DNA from: Paenimyroides aestuarii
Lineage (GTDB): Bacteria; Bacteroidota; Bacteroidia; Flavobacteriales; Flavobacteriaceae
NCBI RefSeq assembly: GCF_024628805.1
Contig: NZ_CP102382.1
Location: 1,302,001-1,366,000 of the forward strand
Direction: 5' to 3'
DNA length: 64,000 bases
The notes under the pieces were generated by a model. It did no database searches, was not told where the DNA came from, and saw only the letters and a program-made list of their open reading frames with translations. Below, one piece after another: positions 28,189 through 38,146 of this stretch (position 1 is its first letter; the number at the start of each line of letters is the position of its first letter). The translations under genes and the position numbers were made by a program.

Positions 28189-28556
28189 GGTTTGTTGTAT
28201 AACTTATTGGCAAAGGTACAAAAAACTATATTTACTCTGAGTGGCGTTTTTTTTGAAGTGGTTATTGGTTGTTTGGAAAGAGAAAGTTTTATTTACATAT
28301 CCATAAAGGTTGTGGAATATTTTTTGAAATAAATTATAGAGCTATATCACATATACATTATGTGTGAGCATTTACTTCAAAACCAAACCAAAATAGATTA
28401 CAAAAATATTATAGTATCGGTGTCAGTGGCTGAAGAATCATTTAAATTAGGAACTATACAATAATATTTTCAATATCAGCAAGTTTTGTTTAACTATGAT
28501 TGTTTTTCAGTGGTTACAAAAAATAAAAAACATTTCTTTAATTTATTTTTTTTTAC
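28189..28556. other. intergenic stretch without a convincing gene
   Basis: About 370 bp of AT-rich DNA lies between divergent genes. Apart from the minus-strand -7 box near its left end, I see no credible coding frame or structured RNA. A 66-codon frame starting at 28486 runs through the small-RNA unit and is judged spurious. Confidence 0.5.
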
Positions 28557-28564
28557 TATATTTG

Positions 28565-28648
28565 CATCATCATTCATATGTAATGATAACGCATCCCGAA
28601 ATGTTTCATCATTTCGGCCCAAAGCCTCCTTAAAGAGGCTTTTTTTAT
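28565..28648 (+). ncRNA. candidate small RNA or leader with intrinsic terminator
   Basis: A TATATTTG box at 28557-28564 would start a transcript near 28569. It contains hairpin CCGAAATG/CATTTCGG (28596-28617), then terminator-like AGCCTC/GAGGCT (28623-28640) with seven T residues. A second TATATTTG box (28646-28653) follows immediately before the ATG at 28661. Either this is an independent RNA of about 80 nt or an attenuated leader of the NYN gene. No known RNA family is recognised. Confidence 0.45.
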
Positions 28649-28660
28649 ATTTGTATAATT

Positions 28661-29296
28661 ATGAAAAAAGTAAGTTTTTATATTGATGGATTTAACTTTT
28701 ACTACGGTATAAAAGAAATGTCAAAACATAAGCCCGACTGGAGAAAATTTTACTGGATTGATTTAGTAAAGCTTTGTGGCGAATTTTTAAAGGAAGACGA
28801 AGAAATTTTTGAGGTTCATTATTTTACTGCTAGACCAAAGAATAAAGGTAAAATGACAAGGCAAAATATGTTGATGGGATGTAATAAAGCAATAAATGGT
28901 GAAAAATTAAAAATTCATTACGGAAAATATCAAGATAAACCCATTATTTGCAGAGCTGATGACGGCTGTGGAAAAACATTTATGCATTGGGAAGAAAAAC
29001 AAACGGATGTTAATTTGGCTATAAAGATGATTGAAAATTGTCATTATGATGAGTGTCAAAAAATTATTTTAATCTCAGGTGATTCAGACTTTTTACCACC
29101 ATTAAAACTAATCAAAAATATATATAAAAAAGAATTGTTAGTTATGTTTCCACCTACCAAGTACACAAATTCTATTGTGCAATTGAATATTAACTATCTT
29201 CAAATGGAAAAACACAAACCTAAATGGAACAAGGCGCTTATGGAAAATGTTGTTGAAGTAGATGGGAAAACTTATAGAAAGCCAGTAGAGTGGTAA
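28661..29296 (+). CDS. NYN-domain (PIN-like) putative ribonuclease
   Basis: The 211-residue protein begins MKKVSFYIDGFNFYYGI, containing the first conserved Asp, and has KQTDVNLAIKMI and IILISGDSDFLPPLKLI, the acidic residues of the NYN (Nedd4-BP1/YacP) PIN-like nuclease fold. It is LabA/DUF88-like. Predicted RNA cleavage is family inference. It has its own -7 box immediately upstream, downstream of a hairpin terminator, so expression may be controlled through the preceding RNA element. Confidence 0.82.
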   Translation: MKKVSFYIDGFNFYYGIKEMSKHKPDWRKFYWIDLVKLCGEFLKEDEEIFEVHYFTARPKNKGKMTRQNMLMGCNKAINGEKLKIHYGKYQDKPIICRADDGCGKTFMHWEEKQTDVNLAIKMIENCHYDECQKIILISGDSDFLPPLKLIKNIYKKELLVMFPPTKYTNSIVQLNINYLQMEKHKPKWNKALMENVVEVDGKTYRKPVEW

Positions 29297-29341
29297 CGTA
29301 ATTATTAGTGATTCAAACTTAACAAAATCCTTTAAAACAAA

Positions 29342-29382
29342 AATATCCGTTTAAGAAAGTACTCTTAAACGGATATTATTTT
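29342..29382. terminator. long bidirectional terminator
   Basis: A 15-bp perfect stem (arms 29342-29356 and 29363-29377) with a 6-nt loop lies between the NYN gene and convergent serS. Confidence 0.85.
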
Positions 29383-29390
29383 GTGGCTAA

Positions 29391-30662
29391 TTAGTCAATT
29401 CTATCAAATCCACAGTATGGTTTTAACACATCGGGTATTGCAATGCCCTCTGGTGTTTGGTAATTCTCTAAAATACCTGCCAAAACACGTGGTAATGCCA
29501 GCGATGAACCGTTTAGAGTGTGCGCCAACTGTGTTTTTCCGTCTTTGCCTTTAAAGCGCAATTTTAAACGGTTTGCCTGAAAGGTTTCAAAATTTGATAC
29601 CGATGAAATTTCCAACCAACGATCTTGTGCGGTTGAAAACACTTCGAAATCATACGTTAAGGCCGATGTAAAGCCCATATCGCCCCCGCACAAACGCAAA
29701 ATGCGGTAGGGTAATTTTAATTCGTTTAAGATGTTTTTTACGTGTTCCACCATTCCGTCTAAGGCTTCATACGATTTTTCAGGATGTTCAATACGCACAA
29801 TTTCCACCTTGTCAAACTGGTGTAAACGGTTCAACCCACGTACGTGTGCACCATAGCTTCCAGCTTCTCTGCGGAAACAAGGTGTGTATGCCGTGTTGCA
29901 AATAGGCAATTCGCTTTCGTTTAAAATCACATCGCGGTAAAGGTTTGTAACAGGCACTTCGGCAGTTGGTATCAAATACAAATCATCGGCAACAGCATGA
30001 TACATTTGTCCTTCTTTATCGGGCAATTGCCCCGTTCCAAAACCAGACGCTTCGTTAATTAAATGCGGCACTTGCACTTCGTTATAACCTGCTTCGGTAT
30101 TTTTATCTAAAAAATAACTGATTAAGGCGCGTTGCAATTTGGCACCTTTTCCTTTGTAAACCGGAAAACCTGCACCCGTAATTTTTGCACCCAATTCAAA
30201 ATCGATGATGTCGTATTTTTTTGCCAATTCCCAATGCGGTAAAGCTCCTTCTGCCAAAACCGGAATTTCGCCTTGTTCAAAAACGGTTAAGTTGTCTTCA
30301 GGTGTTTTGCCTTCAGGTACTATATCGGTTGGCGTGTTGGGTATTTGGTACAATTGATTGGTTAAATCGTTTGTTACCGTTTGCAAACGCTCTTTTAAAT
30401 CGGCAGTTTTATCTTTTAGCTGTGCGGTTTTTTCCTTTAAGATTTCGGCTTTAGATTTTTCGCCATTGCGCATTAAATCGCCAATTTCTTTGGATAGCTT
30501 GTTGGATTCGGCCAAGATGTTGTCTAGTTCAACCTGGGTAGATCTTCTTTCCTCATCAAGGTTGATTGCATTTTGAATCATTTCAGCAGCATCAAGATTT
30601 CTTTTTGCAAGGGCTTTCACCACTTTCTCCTGATTTTCTCTAATATAAGCTATCTGTAACAT
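29391..30662 (-). CDS. serS: seryl-tRNA synthetase
   Basis: The 423-residue class II synthetase has an N-terminal coiled-coil arm (residues 25-105, MLQIAYIRENQEKVVKAL start) that binds the long variable arm of tRNA-Ser. The catalytic core has motif 2 TPCFRREAGSYGAHVRGLNR, the KVEIVRIE segment and motif 3 LNGSSLALPRVLAGILENYQ. It is monocistronic and divergent from the SNF2-type gene. Confidence 0.96.
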   Translation of the reverse strand: MLQIAYIRENQEKVVKALAKRNLDAAEMIQNAINLDEERRSTQVELDNILAESNKLSKEIGDLMRNGEKSKAEILKEKTAQLKDKTADLKERLQTVTNDLTNQLYQIPNTPTDIVPEGKTPEDNLTVFEQGEIPVLAEGALPHWELAKKYDIIDFELGAKITGAGFPVYKGKGAKLQRALISYFLDKNTEAGYNEVQVPHLINEASGFGTGQLPDKEGQMYHAVADDLYLIPTAEVPVTNLYRDVILNESELPICNTAYTPCFRREAGSYGAHVRGLNRLHQFDKVEIVRIEHPEKSYEALDGMVEHVKNILNELKLPYRILRLCGGDMGFTSALTYDFEVFSTAQDRWLEISSVSNFETFQANRLKLRFKGKDGKTQLAHTLNGSSLALPRVLAGILENYQTPEGIAIPDVLKPYCGFDRID

Positions 30663-30780
30663 AAGTAAAAAAATTGTTAAAAGGCAAATTTATAAAAAAT
30701 GTGTGGGTTGTAAACTCTTTTAATATAAAATATCTATGTGTAATACAATTTAATACCTTTGTTTATTTAAGAATTAAAAA

Positions 30781-33700
30781 ATGTATAGGAACAGTTTCGC
30801 AAAATTTATCCAAGTTTTCAGTACCGATGCTTCTAGAAATAACGCATTTTACGTACGACCTGATTTTGTAGCACAACAAGATGATTGTTTTATTTATGAA
30901 TATTTAGGTGGTTCAAATTATCCTTATGTGATAGAAATTGAGTTGAATGAAATGAATGATATTTACCGCGTAGAATGTTCGTGCCCGTATGATTATGAAG
31001 GTATTTGCAAGCACATTATTGCGAGTATTGAAGATTTGGCACAGCGACTAGATAGCGGCTCTTTATCTACTAAAACAGTTTTTTTAAACGTTGAAGAAAA
31101 TGCTAAAGAGTTAGAACATGCAGATGTGACGCTTACCAAAGGTTCCTTTAATTTAGAAGAGCTTAAAAAAAGAGTTACAAAAAACACCATGTCAAATGGA
31201 TGGGTTCATTATATCGATTTGAATTTTTACCATATAAAAACTCAAATAAATTCTTGGAACACCAGCAAATACGTACAAGAAATCATTTTGATTAAAGATC
31301 AAAATAAATTAAAAACCACTTGTAATTGCACCAAACAACAAGTGTTTTGCGAGCATTTGCTTTTAGTTTTTAAAGATCTTGCAAATAAGTACGGAGTTAA
31401 TTTTTTTAGCGATGATTTTATCAATCAAAAAATAGAAAAAGAATTAACTTTGTACGGACTTACAACTAATGATGATTACCAAGAATTTTTTGATGTAAAA
31501 CTTTCTTCAAATGGTGTGTTCTTACAGCCAAAACCGTTTGTTGAAATTGATAAATACAGCAATGCCCTTGTTAGATATGCAGAGGATGCAGAAACAGCAG
31601 CTCGTTTAAATTTACCAGCGCAAAATATTCAGGAAGAGCCCACGGGCTTAGCTTTGTGTGTAGATTATAATTCGTACTACTCAAAAAAAAATTATGTAAG
31701 CTTTTACGGTATTAAAGGGAAATTCAATAAAGAAAAAACTGATTTTACAGCTAAAATTAAAAGGCTTTTTTCTGAGGATTTAGAGCATATCATCGATGAA
31801 TTTCCAAGAAGTAGCGACTTTCAGTTTGCTATGGATGCCATTAGAACAGAAAGGTTGTTAAACGAACGAAACATTGGTTCAAGAAGACAGGCAATAGAGA
31901 TTTTCAACTCGTTTTTTCAAGACAGCAACAAACCTTTGTTTTTTTTACGCCACGAATTAGATTCGTATGCCCGAAAAAATTTAACGCCTTTAGAAATTTG
32001 TTCAGATCCCATTAAGCTTCATTTTCAGGCCAATTCTGAAGAAAAACAATACAAACTACAGGTGAAAGTTGAACTTTCAGGAACAAAATATAAAATAAAC
32101 AGCACCAAAATTCTCGTAACACCGTTGTTTGTTATTTTAGAAACTAAAGTGTATCCAATACAAACCCCTAAATTGTCTTTCGATTTAATGCACTTTGCAG
32201 AGCATCCTGAAATGAAATTCTACAAAAAAAATGGGGATTATTTTTACAAAGAAATTGTTTTACCTTTAAGCAAAGATTACCATGTATCGTTTAGTGAATT
32301 AACAAATTCAAAGATAAAAATAGCCGAAGAAACCCTTGAAAAGCATCTGTATATCAATGATATCGCAGAAGGATATGTGGTTTTTAAACCTTTTGTGAAA
32401 TATAACGACGATTTAATTCCTTTGTATTCCAACGAAGCAATCATTCGAACCGAAGGAGGTCAATTAAAAAAAATTAGTCGCAACGAAGCTTTTGAAGATA
32501 ATTTCTTAGAAGAACTTAGAAAACTACATCCCGATTTTGCACAGCAAGATGCTGTTTTTTATCTGCAACCAGAACAATTGTTAGAAAATTATTGGTTGAT
32601 GACAGTGGTTGAAAAAATGAAAAGTCTTGATATACTTGTTTTTGGTGCCAATAATTTAAAATCATTTAAGTTTAATGTGCATAAACCCACTATTTCTATT
32701 CGTTTAGAATCAGATATCGATTGGTTTGATGTGCTAATAGACGTGAAATTTGGCGAACAATCTGTAAACTTAAAAGATTTGCAAAAAGCATTTATAAAAC
32801 AAAGCAATTACGTGTTGTTAAAAGATGGCACCACAGGCATACTGCCTAAAGAGTGGATGCAGAAATTTGCACTGTATTTTCAAACAGGAGAAGTAAAGAA
32901 AAACAGTATTCAGCTATCAAATTATCAATTTGGAATTATCGATGAACTTTATAACGAATTACACAACAAGCCAGCGTTTTTTGAAGAGCTTTATCAAAAA
33001 AAGCAACGCCTTTTAAACATAAAAAACATTCCCAATGTTAAGGTTCCAAAAGAAATCAAAGCCACACTGCGCCATTACCAGCACGAAGGCTTAAATTGGT
33101 TGGCTTTTTTAGATGAAAACAAATTGGGAGGTTGTCTGGCCGATGATATGGGCTTAGGAAAAACACTGCAAACAATTACCTTTTTACAATATTTAAAAAA
33201 CAAAGACAAAAAAGCAGCGCCCACGTTGATTATTGCCCCAACCTCGCTTATCTTTAACTGGCAAAGTGAAATTAAAAAGTTTTGCCCGTCATTAAAAGCA
33301 TTAGCTTTTGTGGGGAGTAATAGAATGGAACACAGAAAAGATATTGAAAAATACGATATAGTTTTATCTACCTACGGTTCTTTGTTAAATGATGTTACAT
33401 TTTTAAAAGAGATCAACTTTAATTATCTTATTTTAGACGAAAGCCAGGCAATTAAAAATCCGGCGTCTAAACGATACAAAGCTGTTCGTTTATTAAATGC
33501 CAAAAACAGATTAGTGCTTACAGGAACCCCAATCGAAAATAATACCTTTGATTTATATGCGCAACTAAATTTCGTAAATCCGGGTTTGTTAGGTACAATG
33601 ACTCATTTTCGAAAGGATTTTTCAGATTATATTGATAAGCAAAACGATGCGGAAGTTTCTAAAACACTCAGCAGAATTATAAACCCATTTGTGTTAAGAA

Positions 33701-34449
33701 GAACAAAAGAACAAGTAGCCCCCGAATTGCCTGAAAAAATTGAAAGTGTAATCTACTGCGAAATGGATACCGCACAACGCAAAGTTTACGACGCCTTTAA
33801 AAACCGATTCAGAGAATATATTTTAAATCAAATCGAAGAAAACGGCGTGGCTAACTCGCAAATGTATATCCTAGAAGGGTTAACCAAACTGCGCCAAATA
33901 TGTAATTCAACAGCCTTGATCAATGAAGAAGAAAGCTATGGAAATTATTCGGTTAAATTAGACACGCTCACAGAAACGATAAAAGAAAAAACAGGTAACC
34001 ACAAAATTTTAGTGTTTTCACAGTTTGTTGGAATGCTTCAATTGATTAAAGAACGTTTAGATTCCGAACAAATTGTTTATGAATACTTAGACGGAAGCAC
34101 CCAAAACCGTCAAGAAAAAGTAGAAAGTTTTCAGAACAACCAAGAGGTGCGCGTTTTTCTTATTAGTCTAAAGGCAGGTGGAACCGGACTAAATCTTACC
34201 GAGGCCGATTATGTTTTTATTGTAGATCCATGGTGGAATCCAGCGGTAGAAAATCAAGCAATAGACAGAAGTTATCGAATAGGACAGCAGAAAAAAGTAA
34301 TGGCTTATCGTTTGATTTGTAAGGATACAATTGAAGAAAAAATAGTTACTTTACAAAACAAAAAGAAATCAGTGGCAAGTGCTATAATTTCTATCGATGA
34401 AAAACAAAAATCGTTTAACGTTGCCGATATTAAACACTTATTTTCTTAA
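30781..34449 (+). CDS. SWIM zinc finger SNF2-family DEAD/DEAH ATPase
   Basis: The 1222-residue protein has two CxC...CxH SWIM-like fingers in the N-terminal third (CSCPYDYEGICKH near residue 68 and CNCTKQQVFCEH near 182). A large unassigned middle region follows. The C-terminal third is a Swi2/Snf2 motor: motif I DDMGLGKTLQT (about 782-792), motif II LDESQAIKN, motif III LTGTPIENN and motif VI QAIDRSYRIGQ. Such proteins translocate on DNA and may remodel protein-DNA complexes, such as RNA polymerase. A TACCTTTG box lies at 30754-30761. The role is not known. Confidence 0.88.
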   Translation: MYRNSFAKFIQVFSTDASRNNAFYVRPDFVAQQDDCFIYEYLGGSNYPYVIEIELNEMNDIYRVECSCPYDYEGICKHIIASIEDLAQRLDSGSLSTKTVFLNVEENAKELEHADVTLTKGSFNLEELKKRVTKNTMSNGWVHYIDLNFYHIKTQINSWNTSKYVQEIILIKDQNKLKTTCNCTKQQVFCEHLLLVFKDLANKYGVNFFSDDFINQKIEKELTLYGLTTNDDYQEFFDVKLSSNGVFLQPKPFVEIDKYSNALVRYAEDAETAARLNLPAQNIQEEPTGLALCVDYNSYYSKKNYVSFYGIKGKFNKEKTDFTAKIKRLFSEDLEHIIDEFPRSSDFQFAMDAIRTERLLNERNIGSRRQAIEIFNSFFQDSNKPLFFLRHELDSYARKNLTPLEICSDPIKLHFQANSEEKQYKLQVKVELSGTKYKINSTKILVTPLFVILETKVYPIQTPKLSFDLMHFAEHPEMKFYKKNGDYFYKEIVLPLSKDYHVSFSELTNSKIKIAEETLEKHLYINDIAEGYVVFKPFVKYNDDLIPLYSNEAIIRTEGGQLKKISRNEAFEDNFLEELRKLHPDFAQQDAVFYLQPEQLLENYWLMTVVEKMKSLDILVFGANNLKSFKFNVHKPTISIRLESDIDWFDVLIDVKFGEQSVNLKDLQKAFIKQSNYVLLKDGTTGILPKEWMQKFALYFQTGEVKKNSIQLSNYQFGIIDELYNELHNKPAFFEELYQKKQRLLNIKNIPNVKVPKEIKATLRHYQHEGLNWLAFLDENKLGGCLADDMGLGKTLQTITFLQYLKNKDKKAAPTLIIAPTSLIFNWQSEIKKFCPSLKALAFVGSNRMEHRKDIEKYDIVLSTYGSLLNDVTFLKEINFNYLILDESQAIKNPASKRYKAVRLLNAKNRLVLTGTPIENNTFDLYAQLNFVNPGLLGTMTHFRKDFSDYIDKQNDAEVSKTLSRIINPFVLRRTKEQVAPELPEKIESVIYCEMDTAQRKVYDAFKNRFREYILNQIEENGVANSQMYILEGLTKLRQICNSTALINEEESYGNYSVKLDTLTETIKEKTGNHKILVFSQFVGMLQLIKERLDSEQIVYEYLDGSTQNRQEKVESFQNNQEVRVFLISLKAGGTGLNLTEADYVFIVDPWWNPAVENQAIDRSYRIGQQKKVMAYRLICKDTIEEKIVTLQNKKKSVASAIISIDEKQKSFNVADIKHLFS

Positions 34450-34462
34450 AAATATAAAAACT

Positions 34463-36382
34463 ATGAAAAGTACATTTTTTGCTCTGGCATTTGGTTTGTT
34501 TACCATGTCTGCGGTGGCTCAAATAGCAGCAAATACGCAAGACGAATACCGCTTGTATGAAAAACAAGCAGCAGAAAAACGTTTGGCTTTCAAGCAAAAT
34601 CCCAATACGCTGAATTACGATGTAAAGCATCATACATTAGCATTTACTGTGGATCCCACACAATACTACATCAGTGGAACGGTAACTACCCAGTTTGTGG
34701 CAAACCAAAATTTGCAAACCATTGTGTTCGATTTAAGCCATGCACTTACGGTGAGTGCGGTAACGCAAGGTACGCAAACAGCTGCTTTTAGCCAAGCAAA
34801 CAATGAATTGGTGATTCAATTGCCACAAACCGTTGCGGCTGGCACAACAAGCGAAGTGCAAATTACCTATTCGGGCGTTCCTCCCACGGGCAACGAAGCT
34901 TTCACGCAGAGCTATCACAACAACACACCCATTATTTGGACGCTTTCCGAACCTTTTGGCGCCAGAGATTGGTGGCCTTGCAAACAATCGCTAAACGATA
35001 AAGTAGATTCGATTGATGTGTATATCACCGCTCCAGAAGCCATGGTGGCAGTGGCAAACGGGGTAGAGCAGTCGCAAGTTAGCAATTCCAACGGCACCAA
35101 AACCACGCATTTTAAACACAATTACCCCATTCCGGCCTATTTGGTGGCAATCGCGGTAACCGATTATCAAATTTATAATCAATCTGCAGGCACAGCACCC
35201 AATATATTTCCGGTGGTAAACTATTTGTATCCAGAGAATTATTCAACAAGCGTGAGCCAATTGGCAGTTACAATTCCTATTATGAATTTGTTTGAAAGGT
35301 TGTTTGGAACATACCCTTTTCATACGGAAAAATATGGTCATGCAGAGTTTAGTTGGGGCGGCGGCATGGAACACACCACGGTTTCTTTTATGGGTGGATT
35401 TTCGCGCGGATTAATTGCCCACGAATTGGCACACCATTGGTTTGGAAACAAAGTAACGTGTGGCAGTTGGAATGATATTTGGATCAACGAAGGTTTTGCA
35501 GAATACATGGCAGGTTTGGTTGTAGAAGAACTAGACGGTTCCAACGCATTCACCAATTGGAAAAGCAATAAAATAAACAGCATCACATCATCTCCCGAAG
35601 GAAATGTATATTTAACCAACAACCAAGCGTTAGATGCCAACCGAATTTTCAGCGGACGATTAACCTACAATAAAGGTTCAATGGCAGTACACATGTTGCG
35701 CTATGTGTTGGGCGATGAAGATTTTTTTCAAGGAATGCGCAATTTTTTAAACGATCCTGCAATTGCGTATAATTATGCAGTTACCACCCAAGTGCAACAA
35801 CATCTAGAGGCGGTTTCAGGCAAAGATCTTACGGAGTTTTTTAACGATTGGATTTATGGTCAGGGCTATCCTTCGTATCAGGTAGATGCCGAAAGATTAT
35901 CAACTACACAAACCAAAATCACATTAAACCAAACCACATCACACGCAAGCGTTCCTTTTTTTGAAATGCCCGTAACCCTAGAATTCACAGGCAACAATGG
36001 CGCAACCGAAACAGTGGTGCTGCAACACACACAAAACAACCAACAGTTTATTGTAGATACCAGCGTAGGCATGATTGAATTGGTTACAATCAATCCGTTC
36101 AATGATATTGTTTCAAAAGACAATACCGTGCGGTTAACTACTGCCGAAAATCCGCAACCAACTGAAATAAAAGTGTATCCCAATCCATCAAAAACATCAT
36201 TTGAAGTAGCCATTCCCGAAGATATAACGGTTTTGGCGATGAATATTTATTCGATAAACGGAAAATTGGTAGCAAAAAACATCAGCAATCCCTATCCTTC
36301 CGAGCAATTGGCAAGTGGTACTTATCTGTTAGAAATTCAAACACCCGAAAAAACCTATCATAAAAAAATTATAAAAAATTAA
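34463..36382 (+). CDS. secreted M1 family aminopeptidase with T9SS sorting tail
   Basis: The start at 34463 (MKSTFFALAFGLFTMSAVAQ) gives a signal peptide; an earlier frame start overlaps the SNF2 gene and is rejected. The 639-residue protein has the M1 exopeptidase region WGGGMEHTT, the zinc site HELAHHWFGNK and the third ligand INEGFAEY. The tail (VYPNPSKTSFEV ... YSINGKLVAK ... SGTYLLEIQT) is a type A T9SS sorting domain, so the enzyme is probably exported through the type IX system. It cleaves N-terminal residues from peptides. Confidence 0.92.
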   Translation: MKSTFFALAFGLFTMSAVAQIAANTQDEYRLYEKQAAEKRLAFKQNPNTLNYDVKHHTLAFTVDPTQYYISGTVTTQFVANQNLQTIVFDLSHALTVSAVTQGTQTAAFSQANNELVIQLPQTVAAGTTSEVQITYSGVPPTGNEAFTQSYHNNTPIIWTLSEPFGARDWWPCKQSLNDKVDSIDVYITAPEAMVAVANGVEQSQVSNSNGTKTTHFKHNYPIPAYLVAIAVTDYQIYNQSAGTAPNIFPVVNYLYPENYSTSVSQLAVTIPIMNLFERLFGTYPFHTEKYGHAEFSWGGGMEHTTVSFMGGFSRGLIAHELAHHWFGNKVTCGSWNDIWINEGFAEYMAGLVVEELDGSNAFTNWKSNKINSITSSPEGNVYLTNNQALDANRIFSGRLTYNKGSMAVHMLRYVLGDEDFFQGMRNFLNDPAIAYNYAVTTQVQQHLEAVSGKDLTEFFNDWIYGQGYPSYQVDAERLSTTQTKITLNQTTSHASVPFFEMPVTLEFTGNNGATETVVLQHTQNNQQFIVDTSVGMIELVTINPFNDIVSKDNTVRLTTAENPQPTEIKVYPNPSKTSFEVAIPEDITVLAMNIYSINGKLVAKNISNPYPSEQLASGTYLLEIQTPEKTYHKKIIKN

Positions 36383-36460
36383 AATGAACCAAATGTGTGC
36401 AAAATACTACAGCGAAAAGCTTACATTTGTGCATCAAAAAATAGAAAAGTATTATAATTA

Positions 36461-37816
36461 ATGGACATATTAGTTAAGTTATCACAGTTTTTATTGAGTT
36501 TATCATTATTAATTGTATTGCATGAGCTGGGACATTTTATTCCGGCAAAATTATTTAAAACCCGAGTAGAAAAGTTCTACCTGTTCTTCGATGTGAAATT
36601 TTCATTATTCAAAAAGAAAATAGGCGAAACCGTTTATGGAATTGGCTGGTTGCCCTTGGGCGGTTATGTGAAAATTGCAGGGATGATTGACGAAAGTATG
36701 GATACCGACCAACTAAAACAAGAACCACAACCATGGGAATTCCGTTCCAAACCAGCATGGCAACGTTTAATAATCATGTTGGGTGGTGTCACTGTAAACT
36801 TTATATTGGCATTTATGATTTATATTGGAATGACATGGTTCTATGGCGATAAATATATTGCAAATGAAGATTTAAAAGATGGTGTATGGGTTGTTTCAGA
36901 TCCATTATTAAAGGCAGGAATGGTTTCTGGAGACAAAATCATTTCTATTGATGGAGAACGATTTGACCGTTTTAACGAAGTAAATGAAAAGTTAACCACA
37001 GCAAAAAAAATTCTAGTAGAACGAAACGGACAAGAAAAAGAAATTGTGCTGCCAGTTGATTTTATCAACCAAATGATAAAAAATAAATCCGAACAAGAAA
37101 AAGGCTTTGTATTGCCAAGGGTTCCTTTTATTGTGTCAGCAGTTGAAGATGGTTCTATAAATGAAGCGGTTTTAAAACCAAAAGATTTCATAACAAGTAT
37201 TAATGGCGAAGAAATAAAATTTGCCGATCAAGTAAAACCCATTTTAAGTAAGTATAAAAACCAAACAATTCCAGCAACAATATTAAGAAACGAAAAACCT
37301 GAAACCATTCAGTTGAAAGTGAACGCAAACAGTGAACTAAACATTGCCTATGCACCGATGATTAGTTTAGAAAATGCTGAAAAATTGGGACTTTATAAAT
37401 TAAATACAGATCATTACAGTTTATTGGAATCTATTCCTATAGGCTTAGAAAAAGGAAAAGACAAATTAGTAAGTTACGGTAAGCAGTTAAAAATGATTGT
37501 GAACCCTGATACCGGTGCTTATAAAGGTGTGGGAGGTTTTAAAGCAATTTATGATGTTTTTCCAAACACATGGAGTTGGGAATACTTCTGGAGCATCACC
37601 GCATTTCTTTCCATAATGCTAGGTGTAATGAATTTATTGCCAATTCCAGCGTTAGATGGTGGGCATGTATTGTTTTTATTATACGAAATGATTTCGGGCA
37701 GAAAACCAAGCGATAAATTCCTAGAATATGCACAAACAGTTGGTTTTGTTATACTTATTGCTTTGCTGTTGTTTGCAAACGGAAACGACATTTTTAAAGC
37801 CATAACAGGCAAATAA
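36461..37816 (+). CDS. rseP: RseP-type site-2 intramembrane metalloprotease
   Basis: The 451-residue membrane protein has HELGHFIPAKLF in the first helix (zinc ligands H, E, H), two PDZ-like domains between helices (about 130-330, AGMVSGDKIISIDGERF and KPKDFITSINGEEI), and the second active-site motif MNLLPIPALDGGHVLF near residue 390. It cleaves membrane-bound anti-sigma factors or signal-peptide remnants. A TACATTTG box at 36422-36429 is a plausible promoter. Confidence 0.93.
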   Translation: MDILVKLSQFLLSLSLLIVLHELGHFIPAKLFKTRVEKFYLFFDVKFSLFKKKIGETVYGIGWLPLGGYVKIAGMIDESMDTDQLKQEPQPWEFRSKPAWQRLIIMLGGVTVNFILAFMIYIGMTWFYGDKYIANEDLKDGVWVVSDPLLKAGMVSGDKIISIDGERFDRFNEVNEKLTTAKKILVERNGQEKEIVLPVDFINQMIKNKSEQEKGFVLPRVPFIVSAVEDGSINEAVLKPKDFITSINGEEIKFADQVKPILSKYKNQTIPATILRNEKPETIQLKVNANSELNIAYAPMISLENAEKLGLYKLNTDHYSLLESIPIGLEKGKDKLVSYGKQLKMIVNPDTGAYKGVGGFKAIYDVFPNTWSWEYFWSITAFLSIMLGVMNLLPIPALDGGHVLFLLYEMISGRKPSDKFLEYAQTVGFVILIALLLFANGNDIFKAITGK

Positions 37817-37844
37817 AAAAAATGCTATTTTTTTTAAAAAGATG

Positions 37845-37875
37845 TTTGTAGAAACGAAAAATCGTTCTATATTTG
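37845..37875 (+). promoter_or_regulatory. promoter of the tRNA-Asn pair
   Basis: TTTG (37845-37848), a 19-bp spacer and TATATTTG (37868-37875) match the Bacteroidota consensus exactly. The first tRNA begins 25 bp downstream. Confidence 0.8.
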
Positions 37876-37899
37876 CAACGCAATAAAGGTAACACACCT

Positions 37900-37973
37900 T
37901 CCTCCTTAGCTCAGTTGGTTAGAGCATCTGACTGTTAATCAGAGGGTCCTTGGTTCGAGCCCAAGAGGGGGAG
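37900..37973 (+). tRNA. tRNA-Asn (anticodon GTT), copy 1
   Basis: A complete 74-nt cloverleaf: acceptor TCCTCCT/AGGGGGA with discriminator G, D-loop TAGCTCAGTTGGTTAGAGCA, anticodon loop CTGTTAA, T-loop TTCGAGC. CCA is not encoded. Confidence 0.95.
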
Positions 37974-38030
37974 CAAAGTTGCAAAAGCAACACTTCTTTT
38001 TATTGCAAATAGAAACTTAAAATTTAAGTT

Positions 38031-38104
38031 TCCTCCTTAGCTCAGTTGGTTAGAGCATCTGACTGTTAATCAGAGGGTCCTTGGTTCGAGCCCAAGAGGG
38101 GGAG
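38031..38104 (+). tRNA. tRNA-Asn (anticodon GTT), copy 2
   Basis: Identical in all 74 bases to the copy 131 bp upstream. They are separated by a 57-bp spacer and very likely share one transcript. Confidence 0.95.
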
Positions 38105-38114
38105 CAACAAACAA

Positions 38115-38146
38115 AAAGCCTTACAGAAATGTAGGGCTTTTTTGTT
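38115..38146 (+). terminator. terminator of the tRNA-Asn operon
   Basis: AAAGCCTTACA pairs with TGTAGGGCTTT (one G-U) around GAAA, followed by T residues. Confidence 0.85.

Noticed and set aside
28486..28686. 66-codon open frame upstream of the NYN gene
   Set aside because: It runs through the promoter, hairpin and terminator of the small-RNA-like unit and overlaps the real start at 28661.
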